From Acanthosepion esculentum (Eukaryota > Mollusca > Cephalopoda > Sepiida > Sepiidae), in assembly GCA_964036315.1 (NCBI GenBank), contig OZ038510.1, positions 80,992,849 through 81,056,848 on the forward strand: a stretch of DNA of 64,000 nt, read 5' to 3'. Both the position numbers and the translations under genes were made by a program. Below, in pieces: positions 30,561 through 41,133 of the stretch (positions are counted from its first letter, which is position 1; each line of letters starts with the position of its first letter). The notes under the pieces are model-generated. The model saw only the letters and a program-made list of their open reading frames with translations. It was not told where the DNA came from and did not search any database.

Positions 30561-30724
30561 ATAATATATATTATTCATCATGGGGAAACGTGGAACAAGA
30601 AAAATACGCGTATTAGTTTAAATAAATTATTTGGGCGTGGTTTAAGCTGGTTCAAGGCTATGGGACAAACATTAAATATTGAACCCAAAGGAGAAATAAT
30701 CACACGCGATTTTTGTCGCTTTTT

Positions 30725-30785
30725 TTAAAAATCATTCCACCCCAAGCAAGGCAATAAAGCATCTAAGACGCAAAAGAAAAAAAAA
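30725..30785 (-). repeat. LINE 3' UTR end
   Basis: The plus strand reads CCACCCCAAGCAAGGCAATA, the reverse complement of the TATTGCCTTGCTTGGGGTG end of the LINE. Confidence 0.6.
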
Positions 30786-30879
30786 TAGTTCAGTATACAG
30801 GAAGACAGAAGATGGCAATTTATATTGCAAGTAAATCCTTGAGACTCGTAGTTGGTACGTTGATGGATTGATTTTTGTT

Positions 30880-31115
30880 CTTTAAAAGAATAGCAACACA
30901 TTTATGGGACATTTAATGCTGAAATCTAATTTTCTTGGGAGCTTTGAAGCAATAAAAATATATGTTATTCTGCTTTCACAGTTGAGTACATGGTAGATGA
31001 TTCTCTGCTTTTGAGCATATACATGTTTGTGTGGACATAATTACTATAGGCAGTGATATGTGTGTTTTATGTTGCAGTTTTATTGAAGTGATATTTTGGA
31101 ATACAGTTTGATATT
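30880..31115 (+). repeat. Unexpanded copy of the 164-bp-satellite element
   Basis: CATTTAATGCTGAAATCTAA, GCTTTGAAGCAATAAAAATA, then directly GGCAGTGATATGTGTGTTTT and TTTTGGAATACAGTTTGAT. The same outer parts flank the expanded array at 31320-32350. Confidence 0.75.
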
Positions 31116-31319
31116 AAAGGAGACCAATGAAGAAAGAAAAAGATTATAAGTTATGTACCCGCAAAGCTATCATTGGAGGTAGATTAGGACGGTAAGAAGT
31201 AGGAACTGCGTGGTCAGAGTCATTGTTTTATTGTCTTTGTTCTAGTGATAATTTATGGTTAATAAGAAATGCTTAAAACAGTGACAATCTAAAGAATTAC
31301 TTATATTAAAAAGGGAACG
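31116..31319. other. Short non-coding spacer
   Basis: Nothing recognised. Confidence 0.4.
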
Positions 31320-32350
31320 TACATTTAATGCTGAAATTTAATTTTCTTGGTAGCTTTGAAGTAATAAAAAATATGCTATGTTATTCTACTTTCACAGTTG
31401 AATACATGGTAAATGATACTCAGCTTTTGTACATATACATGTTTGCTTTTTGCTTTTGTAAATAAAATGTAATTCTTCTTACATGGAATTTCTATTTGTG
31501 TTTATGTGGGGCTAAAAGCTTTGAAGTAATAAAAACATGATATGTTATTCTGCTTTCACAATTGAATACATGGTAAATGATAGTCAGCTTTTGTACATAT
31601 ACATGTTTGCTTTTTGCTTTTGTAAATAAAATGTAATTCTTCTTACATGGAATTTCTATTTGTGCTTATGTGGGGCTAAACGCTTTGAAGTAATAAAAAC
31701 ATGATATGTTATTCTGCTTTCACAATTGAATACATGGTAAATGATACTCAGCTTTTGTACATATACATGTTTGCTTTTTGCTTTTGTAAATAAAATGTAA
31801 TTCTTCTTACATGGAATTTCTATTTGTGCTTATGTGGGGCTAAAAGCTTTGAAGTAATAAAAACATGATATGTTATTCTGCTTTCACAATTGAATACATG
31901 GTAAATGATACTCAGCTTTTGTACATATACATGTTTGCTTTTTGCTTTTGTAAATAAAATGTAATTCTTCTTACATGGAATTTCTATTTGTGCTTATGTG
32001 GGGCTAAACGCTTTGAAGTAATAAAAACATGATATGTTATTCTGCTTTCACAATTGAATACATGGTAAATGATACTCAGCTTTTGTACATATACATGTTT
32101 GCTTTTTGCTTTTGTAAATAAAATGTAATTCTTCTTACATGGAATTTCTATTTGTGCTTATGTGGGGCTAAACGCTTTGAAGTAATAAAAACATGATATG
32201 TTATTCTGCTTTCACAATTGAATACATGGTAAATGATACTCAGCTTTTGTACATATACATGTTTGTCTGCTCGTAACTCTTAGAGGCAGTGATATGTGTG
32301 TTTTATGTTGTAGTTTTGTTGAAGTTATATTTTGGAATACAGTTTGATTT
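31320..32350 (+). repeat. 164-bp satellite (5.6 copies) inside a dispersed element
   Basis: Unit starts (GCTTTGAAG) at 31353, 31518, 31682, 31846, 32010 and 32174 give spacings of 165, 164, 164, 164 and 164 bp. Units are nearly identical, so expansion is recent. The array is followed by TTAGAGGCAGTGATATGTGT and TTTTGGAATACAGTTTGAT, as in the unexpanded copy at 30880-31115. Confidence 0.95.
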
Positions 32351-32429
32351 AAGAATTTGTAGGCTATTATATGGATTAATGCTATGGCAGTGTTCTTGTA
32401 TTGTGGTTCTTTGGTTGATTGTTTTCTTT

Positions 32430-33120
32430 GTTTAGCGGCATATCGACATCTCTATGGGTTATTTAATACCGAAATCTAGATATTTTGAATAAAATTGCAT
32501 GCCTTCAATCACAAACAAAATGTATTGTTGTTAATTTTACTATAAAATGTATTGGTGGTCATTTTATTATAAAAATGTATTGTTGGTCATTTTACTATAA
32601 AAATGTATTGTTGGTCATTTTACTATAAAATATATTGTATATAAAAAATGTATTGCTGGTATTTTTACTATAAAAATCTATTTTTATACTTTCATAGTGT
32701 TTTGTTTTTGTTTGGGAGGGTTTCACTATTTTCCCGTAAATGTGACCCTAACAGGTACTAGCACTCCCAGTTAGTGGGGACCTGTTAACAACCGTCCTGG
32801 GTAAGACGTTAAACTACATCCGCGTCCTGGGTAAGACGATAAACTACATCCAGCAGCAAGGCTTCTCTTCAGGAGGTTTTGAGAAGCGGGGAACTACCTC
32901 TTAATTGCTCTTGTTCCCAGGTCCATGCTGACCCAGGGTGGTAGCACCTGTTAGGGTCCCAGATATGGGCAAATACTTAACTATTACCAGGAATACAATT
33001 TTGAAGGAAAAATATTACCAGAAACAGATTTGTGACAAACAAAATATTACCAGCAATAATAAAAGCTGTCGGCATTAAATAACCAATCGAGGTTGATTTG
33101 CCGTAAATCAAAATAAACCA
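32430..33120. mobile_element. Foldback-like inverted-repeat element, most complete copy
   Basis: Left to right: inverted tail motif (32436-32471), AT-rich tandem array (32519-32690), core arm (32721-32783), two units of the 30-bp satellite (32793-32851), core arm in reverse (32867-32983), reversed AT-rich tandem array (32990-33060) and tail motif in reverse (33068-33119). The two halves mirror each other. Such long inverted repeats built from tandem subunits are typical of foldback-type elements. It encodes no protein. Confidence 0.75.
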
Positions 33121-34025
33121 AACCAATCTATACCAAACAATACATATTGGATTCATACGAATCTATCCTAAAAATGTTGTCGGCATTAAATAACCCATTG
33201 AGGGTGATATGCCGTAAAACAAAATAAACCAAAACAATCTAAACCAAAGAATACATATTCTATTCATACGAATCTATCCTAAAAATGTTGTTGGCATGAA
33301 ATAACCCATTGAGGTTGATATGCCGTAAAACAAAATAAACTAAACCAATCTAAACCAAAGAAATCATATTCTGTTCATACGAATCTATCTTAAAAATGTA
33401 GTCGGCATTAAGTAACCCACTGAGGTTGATATGCCTTAAAACAAAATAAACTAAACCAATCTAAACCAAAGAATACATATTCCATTCATACGAATCTATC
33501 CTAAAAATGTTGTCGGCATTAAATAACCCATTGAGGTTGATACGCAGTAAAACAAAATAAACCAAACCAATCTAAACCAAAGAATACATATTCTATTCAT
33601 ACTAATCTATCCTAAAATTGTTGTCGGCATTAAATAACCCATTGAGGTTGATATGCAATAAAACAAAATAAACCAAACCAATCTAAACCAAACCAATCTA
33701 AACCAAAGAATACATATTCTATTCATACTAATCTATCCTAAAATTGTTGTCGGCATTAAATAACCCATTGAGGTTGATATGCAATAAAACAAAATAAACC
33801 AAACCAATCTAAACCAAAGAATACATATTCTATTCATACTAATCTTTCCTAAAAGTGTTGTCGACATTAAATAACCCATTGAGGCTGATATGCCGTAAAA
33901 GAAAATAAACCAAACTAATCTAAACCAAAGAATACATATTCTGTTCATACGAATTTATCTTGAAAATTTTGTCGGCTTTAAATAACCCATTGAGGGTGAT
34001 ATGCCGTAAAACAAAATAAACCAAA
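33060..34025 (+). repeat. 111-bp satellite derived from the SINE/foldback tail, 9 copies
   Basis: Tail motif starts at 33069, 33180, 33291, 33402, 33512, 33624, 33750, 33861 and 33972. Spacings are about 111 bp, with one of 126 due to an extra CCAATCTAAACCAAA. Each unit has TACATATTCTATTCATAC, GTCGGCATTAAATAACCC and AAACAAAATAAACCAAACC. Confidence 0.95.
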
Positions 34026-34104
34026 CCAAACGTGGGAACAACAGCAATTAAGAGTTGGATTCACGCTCGTCAAAACCGCCAATCTCCCGATCGGAGCAGA
34101 GGAC
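34026..34104 (+). repeat. Foldback-like core segment, copy E
   Basis: ACAGCAATTAAGAGTTGGAT and AACCGCCAATCTCCCGATCG. Truncated on both sides. Confidence 0.65.
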
Positions 34105-34290
34105 GGAAAATATAATGCCGAAGTAAAAACACGCATTGGAATTTGAGAGTAAAAGAACATATCGAAATAAAAATGGGTCAGAGGAAAGCAGCACGACGAT
34201 CTTGGCACAGGGACACATGTTTCTAGGAACTAGGAGGTTGTGGAGAGCTACAATCGCCCACGTCCTTAAGGGACAATACATATAGAAGAA
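34105..34290 (+). pseudogene. LINE C-terminal fragments
   Basis: GKYNAEVKTRIG then, in a later frame, RRLWRATIAHVLKGQYI and a stop near 34285. This joins two parts of the LINE tail type seen at 20600-21345 and 10117-10363, with the middle deleted. Confidence 0.65.
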
Positions 34291-35045
34291 GATCCTTACA
34301 GTTTACGCACCGATATTTAACAGCTATCACATATTTTGGGGTGTGTACAGAAATTACAACATATTTCAAACTCTGTTGACCGTCAAAAGAGAGAAGGGTC
34401 GGCCGTGGTGAGGGCTGTAGGAATTCTTCACAGCAGTCAGCCGCCGAAGGAGCACATCAAAGAAGCCTTTCTATGAGTAAAGATAGAATAGATAGCGTAA
34501 ATAATATTAATACAACGTTCTAATGGAACAGTTAATGACACAGGGCGAGATTTCAGGGGAGGTAATTTTCACAGAAATTGCCTTTTTGTTTTTGTTTTTT
34601 TGGAAAAGCCTATTAACGAACGTCAGAAGCGTAAATTTATTTAACAAAAATGTAATCAAAGCGAAAGAAAAGAAAAAGAAAATGAAAAGCAACAACATGT
34701 AAACAACGAACAAACATGAAAAGAAAGAATTTTGAATTTATTAATGAATTAAATAGAAACATATCGAAATGGTCGATTTTGGAGTTTGGATCAGAAGACA
34801 TATGTTTATTCAAGTAGAAAAGTGTTCATTAGATCGATTCTGAGGGCAAATAGAATAAAAAAATTGAGAAATGTCTTTGTTAGCCGGATCATTCATCATA
34901 CTAGCTGAAAAGCCACCCTACGGAGGAAAGGATTTTAAGCGCGTTCCTACAAGAAATATACTGTATTTGCCTTCACATAAGACGCTTTTTTTAAAAATGT
35001 ACCACAAAACTGACATGCGACTAATACAGCCCTCTTACAGATAGG
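34291..35045. other. Non-coding stretch
   Basis: AT-rich. No recognised element. The short frames have no family match. Confidence 0.4.
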
Positions 35046-35251
35046 CAGGGCCGGTGCAAGGGGCTCGTAACCCCCCCCCCCCCCACAAAAAAAATTCTAT
35101 GATACGGGGCTCACATTCTAGGACATCTTAATTTTCATAATGTAGTATTAATATACAATACAAATTTTATTGTAACCTAATCATGTACAATAATGGATCA
35201 TATGCAAAAAAGGGAACAATTCAATTAGAAAAACTGAAAATAAATACAATG
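35046..35251 (+). repeat. Dispersed repeat, left part, copy 1
   Basis: Begins GGGCCGGTGCAAGGGGCTCG with a poly-C run (35069-35085), and matches 36484-36687. It is interrupted by the mariner element at 35254 and resumes at 36128. Confidence 0.7.
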
Positions 35252-35253
35252 TA

Positions 35254-36125
35254 CGAGGGTCATTCAATAAATAAGGTGAATTTTTAGGTATAAGGACTTC
35301 TAATACAGATAGAAGCTTACTTTCTTTTTCAACGTAGTCACCCAGCACTGTCACACACTTTTCCTATCTGTGCACAAGCTTCCGTATTCCCTCAGCGTAA
35401 AAATCTTTGGACTGATGTCTCAGCCAGTCGCTCACAACACTTTTGACTTCATCGTCACTTTTAAATTTCGTGCTTTCCGTGAACGCTTTCAAGGGACCAA
35501 ACAGGTCAAAGTCTGAAGGGGCAAGGTCTGGGCTGTAAGGGGGATGAGGGAGAAGTTCCCAGCCCAGCTCGTTGATGGTCTGTACCGTTTGGGCTGCTGT
35601 GTGAGGCCTTGCGTTGTCATGATGCAAGATGACTCCTTCTGACTGATGAACCCTGCGTTTGTCCCAACAGATAAGCTCAAAGTCCTTGCAATGTCATCCA
35701 CTGTCACCCTTCTGTCAGACTGAATGAGGTCATTGACTGATTCCATCACCTCAGGAGACCTCACTTCTGTAGGCCTCCCAGGCCTGTCTTCATCCTCAAC
35801 ACTGCTCCGTCCTTCTTTAAACAATTTAGCCCACTTGTAGACATTTTTTTGGCTGAAACATGTGACATTCTCCTATGAATTTCAACTGGTTTGCACCTTT
35901 CAGCAACCAAAAACTTGATAACTGACCGCTGTTCAATCCTGGAGCATGCTTCTTGGTCGGCCCTCTTTGTTTATCGCCAAAACTCTTAAAGTTTTTTTTT
36001 AATCTTCAAAAGAAATTAAATCCATGTGAAAAAGAAGTAAAACAAAAATAAAAAAAGAGAAAGCTTCTATCTGTATTAGATGTCCTTATACCAAAAGATT
36101 CACCTTATTTATTGAATGACCCTCG
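35254..36125 (-). mobile_element. Mariner-type transposon, internally deleted
   Basis: 872 bp with ~65-bp terminal inverted repeats starting CGAGGGTCATTCAATAAATA, differing at about six positions. TA flanks both sides (35252-35253, 36126-36127). A paralogous locus without the element (36680-36700) confirms the insertion. Confidence 0.95.
35319..36024 (-). pseudogene. Mariner transposase remnant
   Basis: From the right: MDLISFED, a stop, an N-terminal HTH region in shifting frames (LFKEGRSSVEDEDRPGRPTE, then ESVNDLIQSDRRVTVDDIAR), then a jump to VHQSEGVILHHDNARPHTAA, LGWELLPHPPYSPDLAPSDF, and the C-terminal STKFKSDDEVKSVV. HHDN and SPDL/SDF carry the second and third catalytic Asp of the DD34D family. 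Roughly 100 residues with the first Asp are deleted between SLSVGT and VHQSEG. The product cannot transpose. Intact relatives could still move the element through its ends. Confidence 0.9.
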
Positions 36126-36127
36126 TA

Positions 36128-36480
36128 TCTAAATACAATTTAGTGACATGCCATATCAGATCATGAGATCTTAAATAAATCAACAATGTTTTACGGTAAT
36201 TTTTAACATCAACTTCAGATTTTTCTTGTTACAAAATTGAATAATTTTAACATATTCAATATTATGGATAAAAAATAGTGAATTTTATTGGGTGTTTTCT
36301 TTTAAGATTTCATGAGTAAAACCAATTCACAGATTTAAAAAAAAAGACGCCAGAATGACACCATTTTTTTCATCCTTTTTAAATTTTAATAATCAGTTTT
36401 GCTTAGTTTAAATTTGACTGAGAATCATCATCTTCTAACCAAAAGTTCAGGGATTTTGAACAGCTGATCCATAATCGTTG
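36128..36480 (+). repeat. Dispersed repeat, right part, copy 1
   Basis: TCTAAATACAATTTAGTGAC continues the interrupted repeat (compare 36698-36720). No other feature to 36480. Confidence 0.6.
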
Positions 36481-36483
36481 CCA

Positions 36484-36722
36484 GGGCCGGTGCAAGGTTC
36501 TCGTGCCTCGCCCCTAATCTATGATATTGGGGCCCCACTCTAATACATCTCAAGTTTCATAAGCTAATATTCATATAAAATACAAATTTTATTCTTACCT
36601 AATTATATACAATAATGGATCATATTCGATATAAGTGAACTATTCAAATAGAAAAATAAAAAAAATAAATACAATGTATCTAAATACAAATTAAAGACAT
36701 GTCATATTAAATTATTCCATCT
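36484..36722 (+). repeat. Dispersed repeat, copy 2 (empty mariner site)
   Basis: GGGCCGGTGCAAGGTTCTCG through AATAAATACAATGTATCTAA. The TA where copy 1 holds the mariner is single here. Confidence 0.8.
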
Positions 36723-37065
36723 TATATATAAAATACAGTGTATGTATATGTGTTTGTGCGTGTGTGCGTCCAAGCAACTCCTTCGCTCCCACTGGTCCGA
36801 TTTCAATGATTCATAGCTGACTCAAAAGCCCTCGAAAAGTTAAGCGCAGTGAACGATTTTCATTGAGCTCAGATTCACGGTTACCAGATTATGCGATGTT
36901 AAAAATATATATTAATACATTATAAAAGCTATTATCGTTGCTTTAATGGTTCAAGTGGAGTAACTCTCATTTTCCTTTCGTATCCAAAATTGCAGTGCAC
37001 GTTTTATTATAAACTAGCTTAAGACCGCCCAATCCGTCGGCGTTTAAGCTAGCTCCTGTGGAGGA
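36723..37065 (+). repeat. Possible Helitron-like end
   Basis: TCTTATATATAAAATACAGT and GTGTGTGCGTCCAAGCAACT, then ACTGGTCCGATTTCAATGAT, recall Helitron-type starts seen in invertebrates. CTAGCTTAA and TTTAAGCTAG at 37015-37055 form a short inverted repeat. No Rep/helicase text. Tentative. Confidence 0.25.
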
Positions 37066-37228
37066 CTCTTGGTTTGGCCATCATCACAATTTATGAGATA
37101 AAATTAATATAGTGTAACGATGGGAAATTAGAATTAGTTATACATTCAACATTTGAGAATGTAAGACAAAACATAATAGCTAATTAAGTAAAACCTATGT
37201 TATGGACTCTATAGGTAGAAATACCTAA

Positions 37229-37273
37229 TTGGAGCTTAATGAATTCTTATGGATAGAGTAATTATCTATAAGA
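37229..37273. repeat. Perfect hairpin
   Basis: AATGAATTCTTAT and its reverse complement ATAAGAATTCATT enclose a 19-nt loop. Confidence 0.7.
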
Positions 37274-37293
37274 ATTCATTCACATTTATTGTA

Positions 37294-37406
37294 CAGTGTG
37301 GTCCGAAAGTCTTGTTACACTTAATATAATGTTTTATTTGATATGGCTGACACGAACTCTTACAGTTTGGAATAGAGGTAGGTGACAAGACTTTCGGACC
37401 TCCTTG
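37294..37406. mobile_element. 113-bp MITE with TA target
   Basis: Left end CAGTGTGGTCCGAAAGTCTT and right end AAGACTTTCGGACCTCCTTG are inverted repeats. TA flanks both sides. The flanking text ATTCATTCACATTTATTGTA recurs at 37453-37472 without the MITE. Confidence 0.9.
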
Positions 37407-37408
37407 TA

Positions 37409-37968
37409 CTTTACTCATCGCTTTGACGACATCTACTGTAATCATCTATAAGAATTCATTCACATTTATTGTACTTTGCTGATTGCTTCACATCAGTTTG
37501 CTTTGTTTATATATACCAGGACTCATTGATACAAATGTAGCCGTATTTCTTTTCGGCTTTGGCAAATTTAATTTAGTTTCCATTGATGGTTATAGTTACA
37601 ATATAGGATTCCATACTTTGTTCCAGTCTACCGTTAAAATATTCTATTTGCAAGCAGAAAATAATACATTTTCCTCTACAAAAGCAACTTTTAAATATAT
37701 TTCAATAAATATATATTGGAAAATACAAAAAGTTTTACCTTAATGTTTATAGTGATCTACTAGTGAGGTACTCGAACGCATTAGTAACTAATATCATGAG
37801 ACTAACTTGTTAACCATTACACTACGTCAAAGTGCTCTGAACTCATGTCACTGAAGCTTATTTGATGAGTATTATGAATATTAATTCAATATATGTTGGG
37901 AGGGACATTTAAGAAAAGATTTTATATGCCCATATTTTTTAAAAATCTATCTTTTTGCTGAATTTTAT
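37409..37968. other. Non-coding stretch
   Basis: Contains the empty MITE site at 37443-37480. The 86-codon frame at 37483 has no family match. Confidence 0.4.
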
Positions 37969-37969
37969 T

Positions 37970-38655
37970 TTAAAGAGACTGGTGTCTGAAGGAATTCGAG
38001 CATATAGCTTCGTCCACAGCAAAGAAAGTCGGCTCCCTGTGCCGCGCCAGGAAATTTTTCTCGCAGGAGTCGATCCTTCAAATCTACAAATCAACCATTC
38101 GCTCTTGCATGGAGTATTGCTGCCATATATGGTCCGGTGTCCCTTCTGTTTGTTTCAAGGTCCTTGATAACATCCAGAGAGGGATATGCAATGTAATTGG
38201 CCCTGATCTGGCATCTCGTCTGCAGTCGCTCTCTCACAGACGTGCCATTGCTTCCCTCTGTCTTTTTTACAAATACTTTCACCGTAACTGCTCCAGTGAG
38301 CTGCTTTCTCTGGTTCCAAGACTTCATGAATTTAAGCGTTCTATTAGGCTAGCATCTCGCTCTCACCCTTTCATTGTCGAAACTGTTAAATGTATCCGTC
38401 TCTTCTACTCCAATAGTTTCATGTCTCGCACCTCTCGCCTGTGGAACTCTCACCCCTTTTCGTGTTTCCCTGATAGCTATAATCTCCAACTATTCAAATG
38501 TAATGTCAATCGACGTCTCCAGATGCCTTGATCTATCCCCTATCCTTCTCTTCATCCTTTCCTCTATCACTCCTATTTGCTCTCGCTCCAGCTCTCTGTA
38601 ACCACTTGCGTGCTAGTGGCTTCCCGCCTTGCTTGGGGTGAAACGCTTAAAAAAT
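37970..38655 (+). pseudogene. LINE C-terminal region, best-preserved copy
   Basis: Open from about 37976 to the stop at 38531 in one frame: DWCLKEFEHIASSTAKKVGS, QESILQIYKSTIRSCMEYCC, HIWSGVPSVC, VIGPDLASRLQSLSHRRAIA, LFYKYFHRNCSSELLSLVPR, LASRSHPFIVETVKCIRLFY, RTSRLWNSHPFSCFPDSYNL, LFKCNVNRRLQMP. This is the region after the RT catalytic box. The RT domain itself is missing, so it is a 5'-truncated insertion of about 180 codons and 120 bp of 3' UTR. The UTR ends CTTGCTTGGGGTGAAACGCT. It may be relatively young, because no stop interrupts the frame. Confidence 0.85.
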
Positions 38656-38656
38656 T

Positions 38657-38830
38657 ATACTAGTGGATGTAGACTCCTCAGTAGGCCGAGCATATAAATA
38701 AATACTATATGGAAGCCGTTAATAAATAAAGAGAACTGCCAGCAAAACTTTAACGGAATCAGCAGCAGAAACAGTAAGGAAAGACAAGTGGAGACAGTCA
38801 AGCATGTTGTAATATTCTTTAGAGCTTTAT
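38657..38830 (+). pseudogene. Penelope-like copy, extreme C-terminus and 3' flank
   Basis: LLSRPSI, a stop, INTIWKPLINK and a stop, then CCAGCAAAACTTTAACGG and CAGTCAAGC. The same end follows the second copy at 39802-39945, so two copies lie head to tail. Confidence 0.7.
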
Positions 38831-38884
38831 TAATAATTAACTATTATATCAATGTTTCCAAGTAATTAGAGGTGACACAGTGAA

Positions 38885-39865
38885 ATCGGGTATATCTGAT
38901 CATTTATAGAGGGAAAAGGGTGGTCACCTCTGTGGAATGAAGGGAAAATACTAGACAGTGTCTATTGTAGAATCAAACGTCTGAACGAATCTACGCATAT
39001 GCTGGGCCAAGGGCCACCAAACTACGGCCCGCGGTCCGGATCCGGTCCCCGATGTCAGTTCATCCGTCTAGCTGCTTCATTGTGCCACAAATGAGCTAAA
39101 ATATAATTATTGATATGGAATTTTTAATAGATTATAATTAAAATTACTATGGAGAAAAAATAAAATAAATATAAGTAAAATGCGAAAATTTTGCCAATCT
39201 GATTTTTACATCGCACAGTTTTAGGAAAATCAGTGAAATAAAAAATTCGGCGACTTTTTGCAACTTTTGATATCCGAGGGCTTTTTTGTGTAAGTCCCTG
39301 CAATGAAGTTTCTAAGAAAAGCGATGACGAGCCTGCTGCAGCAATTAGGTTTTAACTTGCATTGCCATGTTTAAACCGGTTCAGACTTCAGCAAATTATA
39401 TCATTTATTTTGCTGGAACTTATTATAAAGTCTAAAGTATGTAAAGTCAGCACATGTAACGAGGTTGACTGTTAAACATTTGAAAGTATTTCTCTTGGTT
39501 AGATGCAGCAATACCAAAACAAATATTAATTATATCTTAAAAGGTAAACGGCGGTCTCACAAATCTCACTAACCTTTTGTGCTGCTTAGTTTGTGGGATT
39601 CGGATATGTGTGTAGTTGGTGTGATATAAATATTTTGTTGCTATTGTCGTCTTCTTGGATAACTTTTTAGTAAATAACTATGTTTATTGTCTTTTTTTTG
39701 TGCATTCTTTGTATTGAACAAAATGGTTATGAGGTCCGCGATCGTCGTTCTCTCAGTTATCTGGCCCTCTGTGAAAAGGTTTGGTGACCCCTGTGCTAGG
39801 CTATGAGGGTCTCGTCAGTAGGACTAACGTAGAAATAAAAACCATATGTGAGCCGTTAATAAATA
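38885..39865 (+). pseudogene. Penelope-like GIY-YIG fragment split by a hAT element
   Basis: The first piece (38885-39007) reads SGISDHLWRERGGHLCGMKG, RIKRLNESTHMLG. The second (39802-39865) continues YEGLVSRTNVEIKTICEPLI and NK stop. Together they parallel the nuclease end at 2640-2830. The hAT element occupies 39008-39793 with a duplicated target. Confidence 0.8.
39008..39793. mobile_element. hAT-type element with 8-bp target duplication
   Basis: Left end CAAGGGCCACCAAACTACGG, right end GGTTTGGTGACCCCTG, which as reverse complement is CAGGGGTCACCAAACC. The 8-bp flanks are TGCTGGGC (39000-39007) and TGCTAGGC (39794-39801). I found no clear transposase frame, so it is probably non-autonomous or badly decayed. 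Confidence 0.85.
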
Positions 39866-40376
39866 AAAAAAGAGAAATGACAGCAAGGTTTTAACAGCAG
39901 CAGCAGCAGCAGCCTGAATATAATAGTGGGTGCAGTCAAGCGTGACAACTAGCAGCAGGATGATGCAGATTACGTTTAAGACTCTTACTTCTCCATTCCG
40001 AACAGATACCGGATGCAATAACGTAGTGGATTAAAGTGTTTTTACGTGATACTGGGTAATTAGTTTTATAGTTCAATCCCTGGGCTGGGCAGTGCGTACT
40101 TATACGAGGTAGAAATGATATGCGCAATAATGAAGCAGTACAAGATTATATAGACTGAATTATGGGTTCATTTCGAAATTACCTGAAGCTTAACCGGATC
40201 GATAAGCACTTGATGAAAGCTAGAGGGCATTTTTGATAATAACAACTGAGATGAACCCGTTATTTCGTCCACTGGGGGTAGATTGTTCTAATTCCACGTG
40301 CCATGCCTCTTCCGGAAATCACAGTATCAGTTATCTCCATTTAACTCAACTCAACTCTCCGCGTTTTTTGTTCACC
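39866..40376. other. Non-coding stretch with (CAG)n
   Basis: (CAG)n at 39895-39915 lies within the Penelope-like 3' flank. The rest is unrecognised. Confidence 0.5.
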
Positions 40377-40960
40377 TCAGCTGTAGCCAGGTATTGAACT
40401 TGCAGCTGTTTGGGTCAAATCACAGCAGGCAACATTACCGCGGTGAAAAAGTGACTGAAGCCGAGCTGCCAGATCAGGACCAATAATATTGCTGATTCTT
40501 CTTTGGATTTTATCAAGGAGCTCAAGGTAAATGGCAGGGGCATCGGACCATATGTGGCAGCAATATTCTAAGTATGGACGAACGGCAGACTTACAGATAT
40601 GTAAGATAGATTCTAGAGAGTAGAAAGTGTCTCGCCCGACGCAGTGAACTTTCTTAGCGGCTGACCTAGCAATGGATTCAATATTGTCTTTCCACTTCAT
40701 ATCAGCAGAGAACGTTAGCCTGCGAAGGGACAACAATTCACTTTCCTGGAGGAGAGCATCAGTCATGCTGATGCAAAACAGAAAGAAGTCTCTCAGATGA
40801 TTAATAGAGACATTTTTAGCATAGAATTTATGGCCACATCTGGCTAGCTCAACTGTTAATTGATCAGATCTCGATGCCAGTCTAATGCTGCGCTTAAATT
40901 TAAAAAAAATGAAGCTCTATGCACCAAAGCGAAGAGCGATATTTATTTGTGAAAATACAT
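40377..40960 (-). pseudogene. LINE fragments, two parts fused
   Basis: The minus strand from 40960 shows LASRSDQLTVELARCGHKFYA-type text (far C-terminus), then at about 40819 jumps back to NVSINHLRDFFLFCISMTDA, LLQESELLSLRRLTFSADMK, WKDNIESIARSAAKK, VRPYLEYCCHIWSDA, NIIGPDLAARLQSLFHR. The order C-terminus then upstream region means two LINE pieces are joined. Confidence 0.75.
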
Positions 40961-41133
40961 AATTTGGCTCAAGGTCAAAATAGGAAATGGGGAAAAGGAC
41001 AGTCTTATTCTGTCTTAAACTTAGCTAGCCACGATCACTGACTCAAACATACCACAACAGCAAAACAACGCATTTACATTTACCATTCTTACTCCAACCA
41101 CCATAATACCTCCAGGTCTCTATGTAAGTCCCG
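40961..41133. other. Non-coding stretch
   Basis: Nothing recognised. Confidence 0.35.

Noticed and set aside
33733..33948. Repeated hydrophobic frame on the minus strand
   Set aside because: It is a reading of the 111-bp satellite.
36723..37065. A full Helitron
   Set aside because: Only start-like text and a short hairpin are visible. No Rep or helicase and no clear CTRR end.
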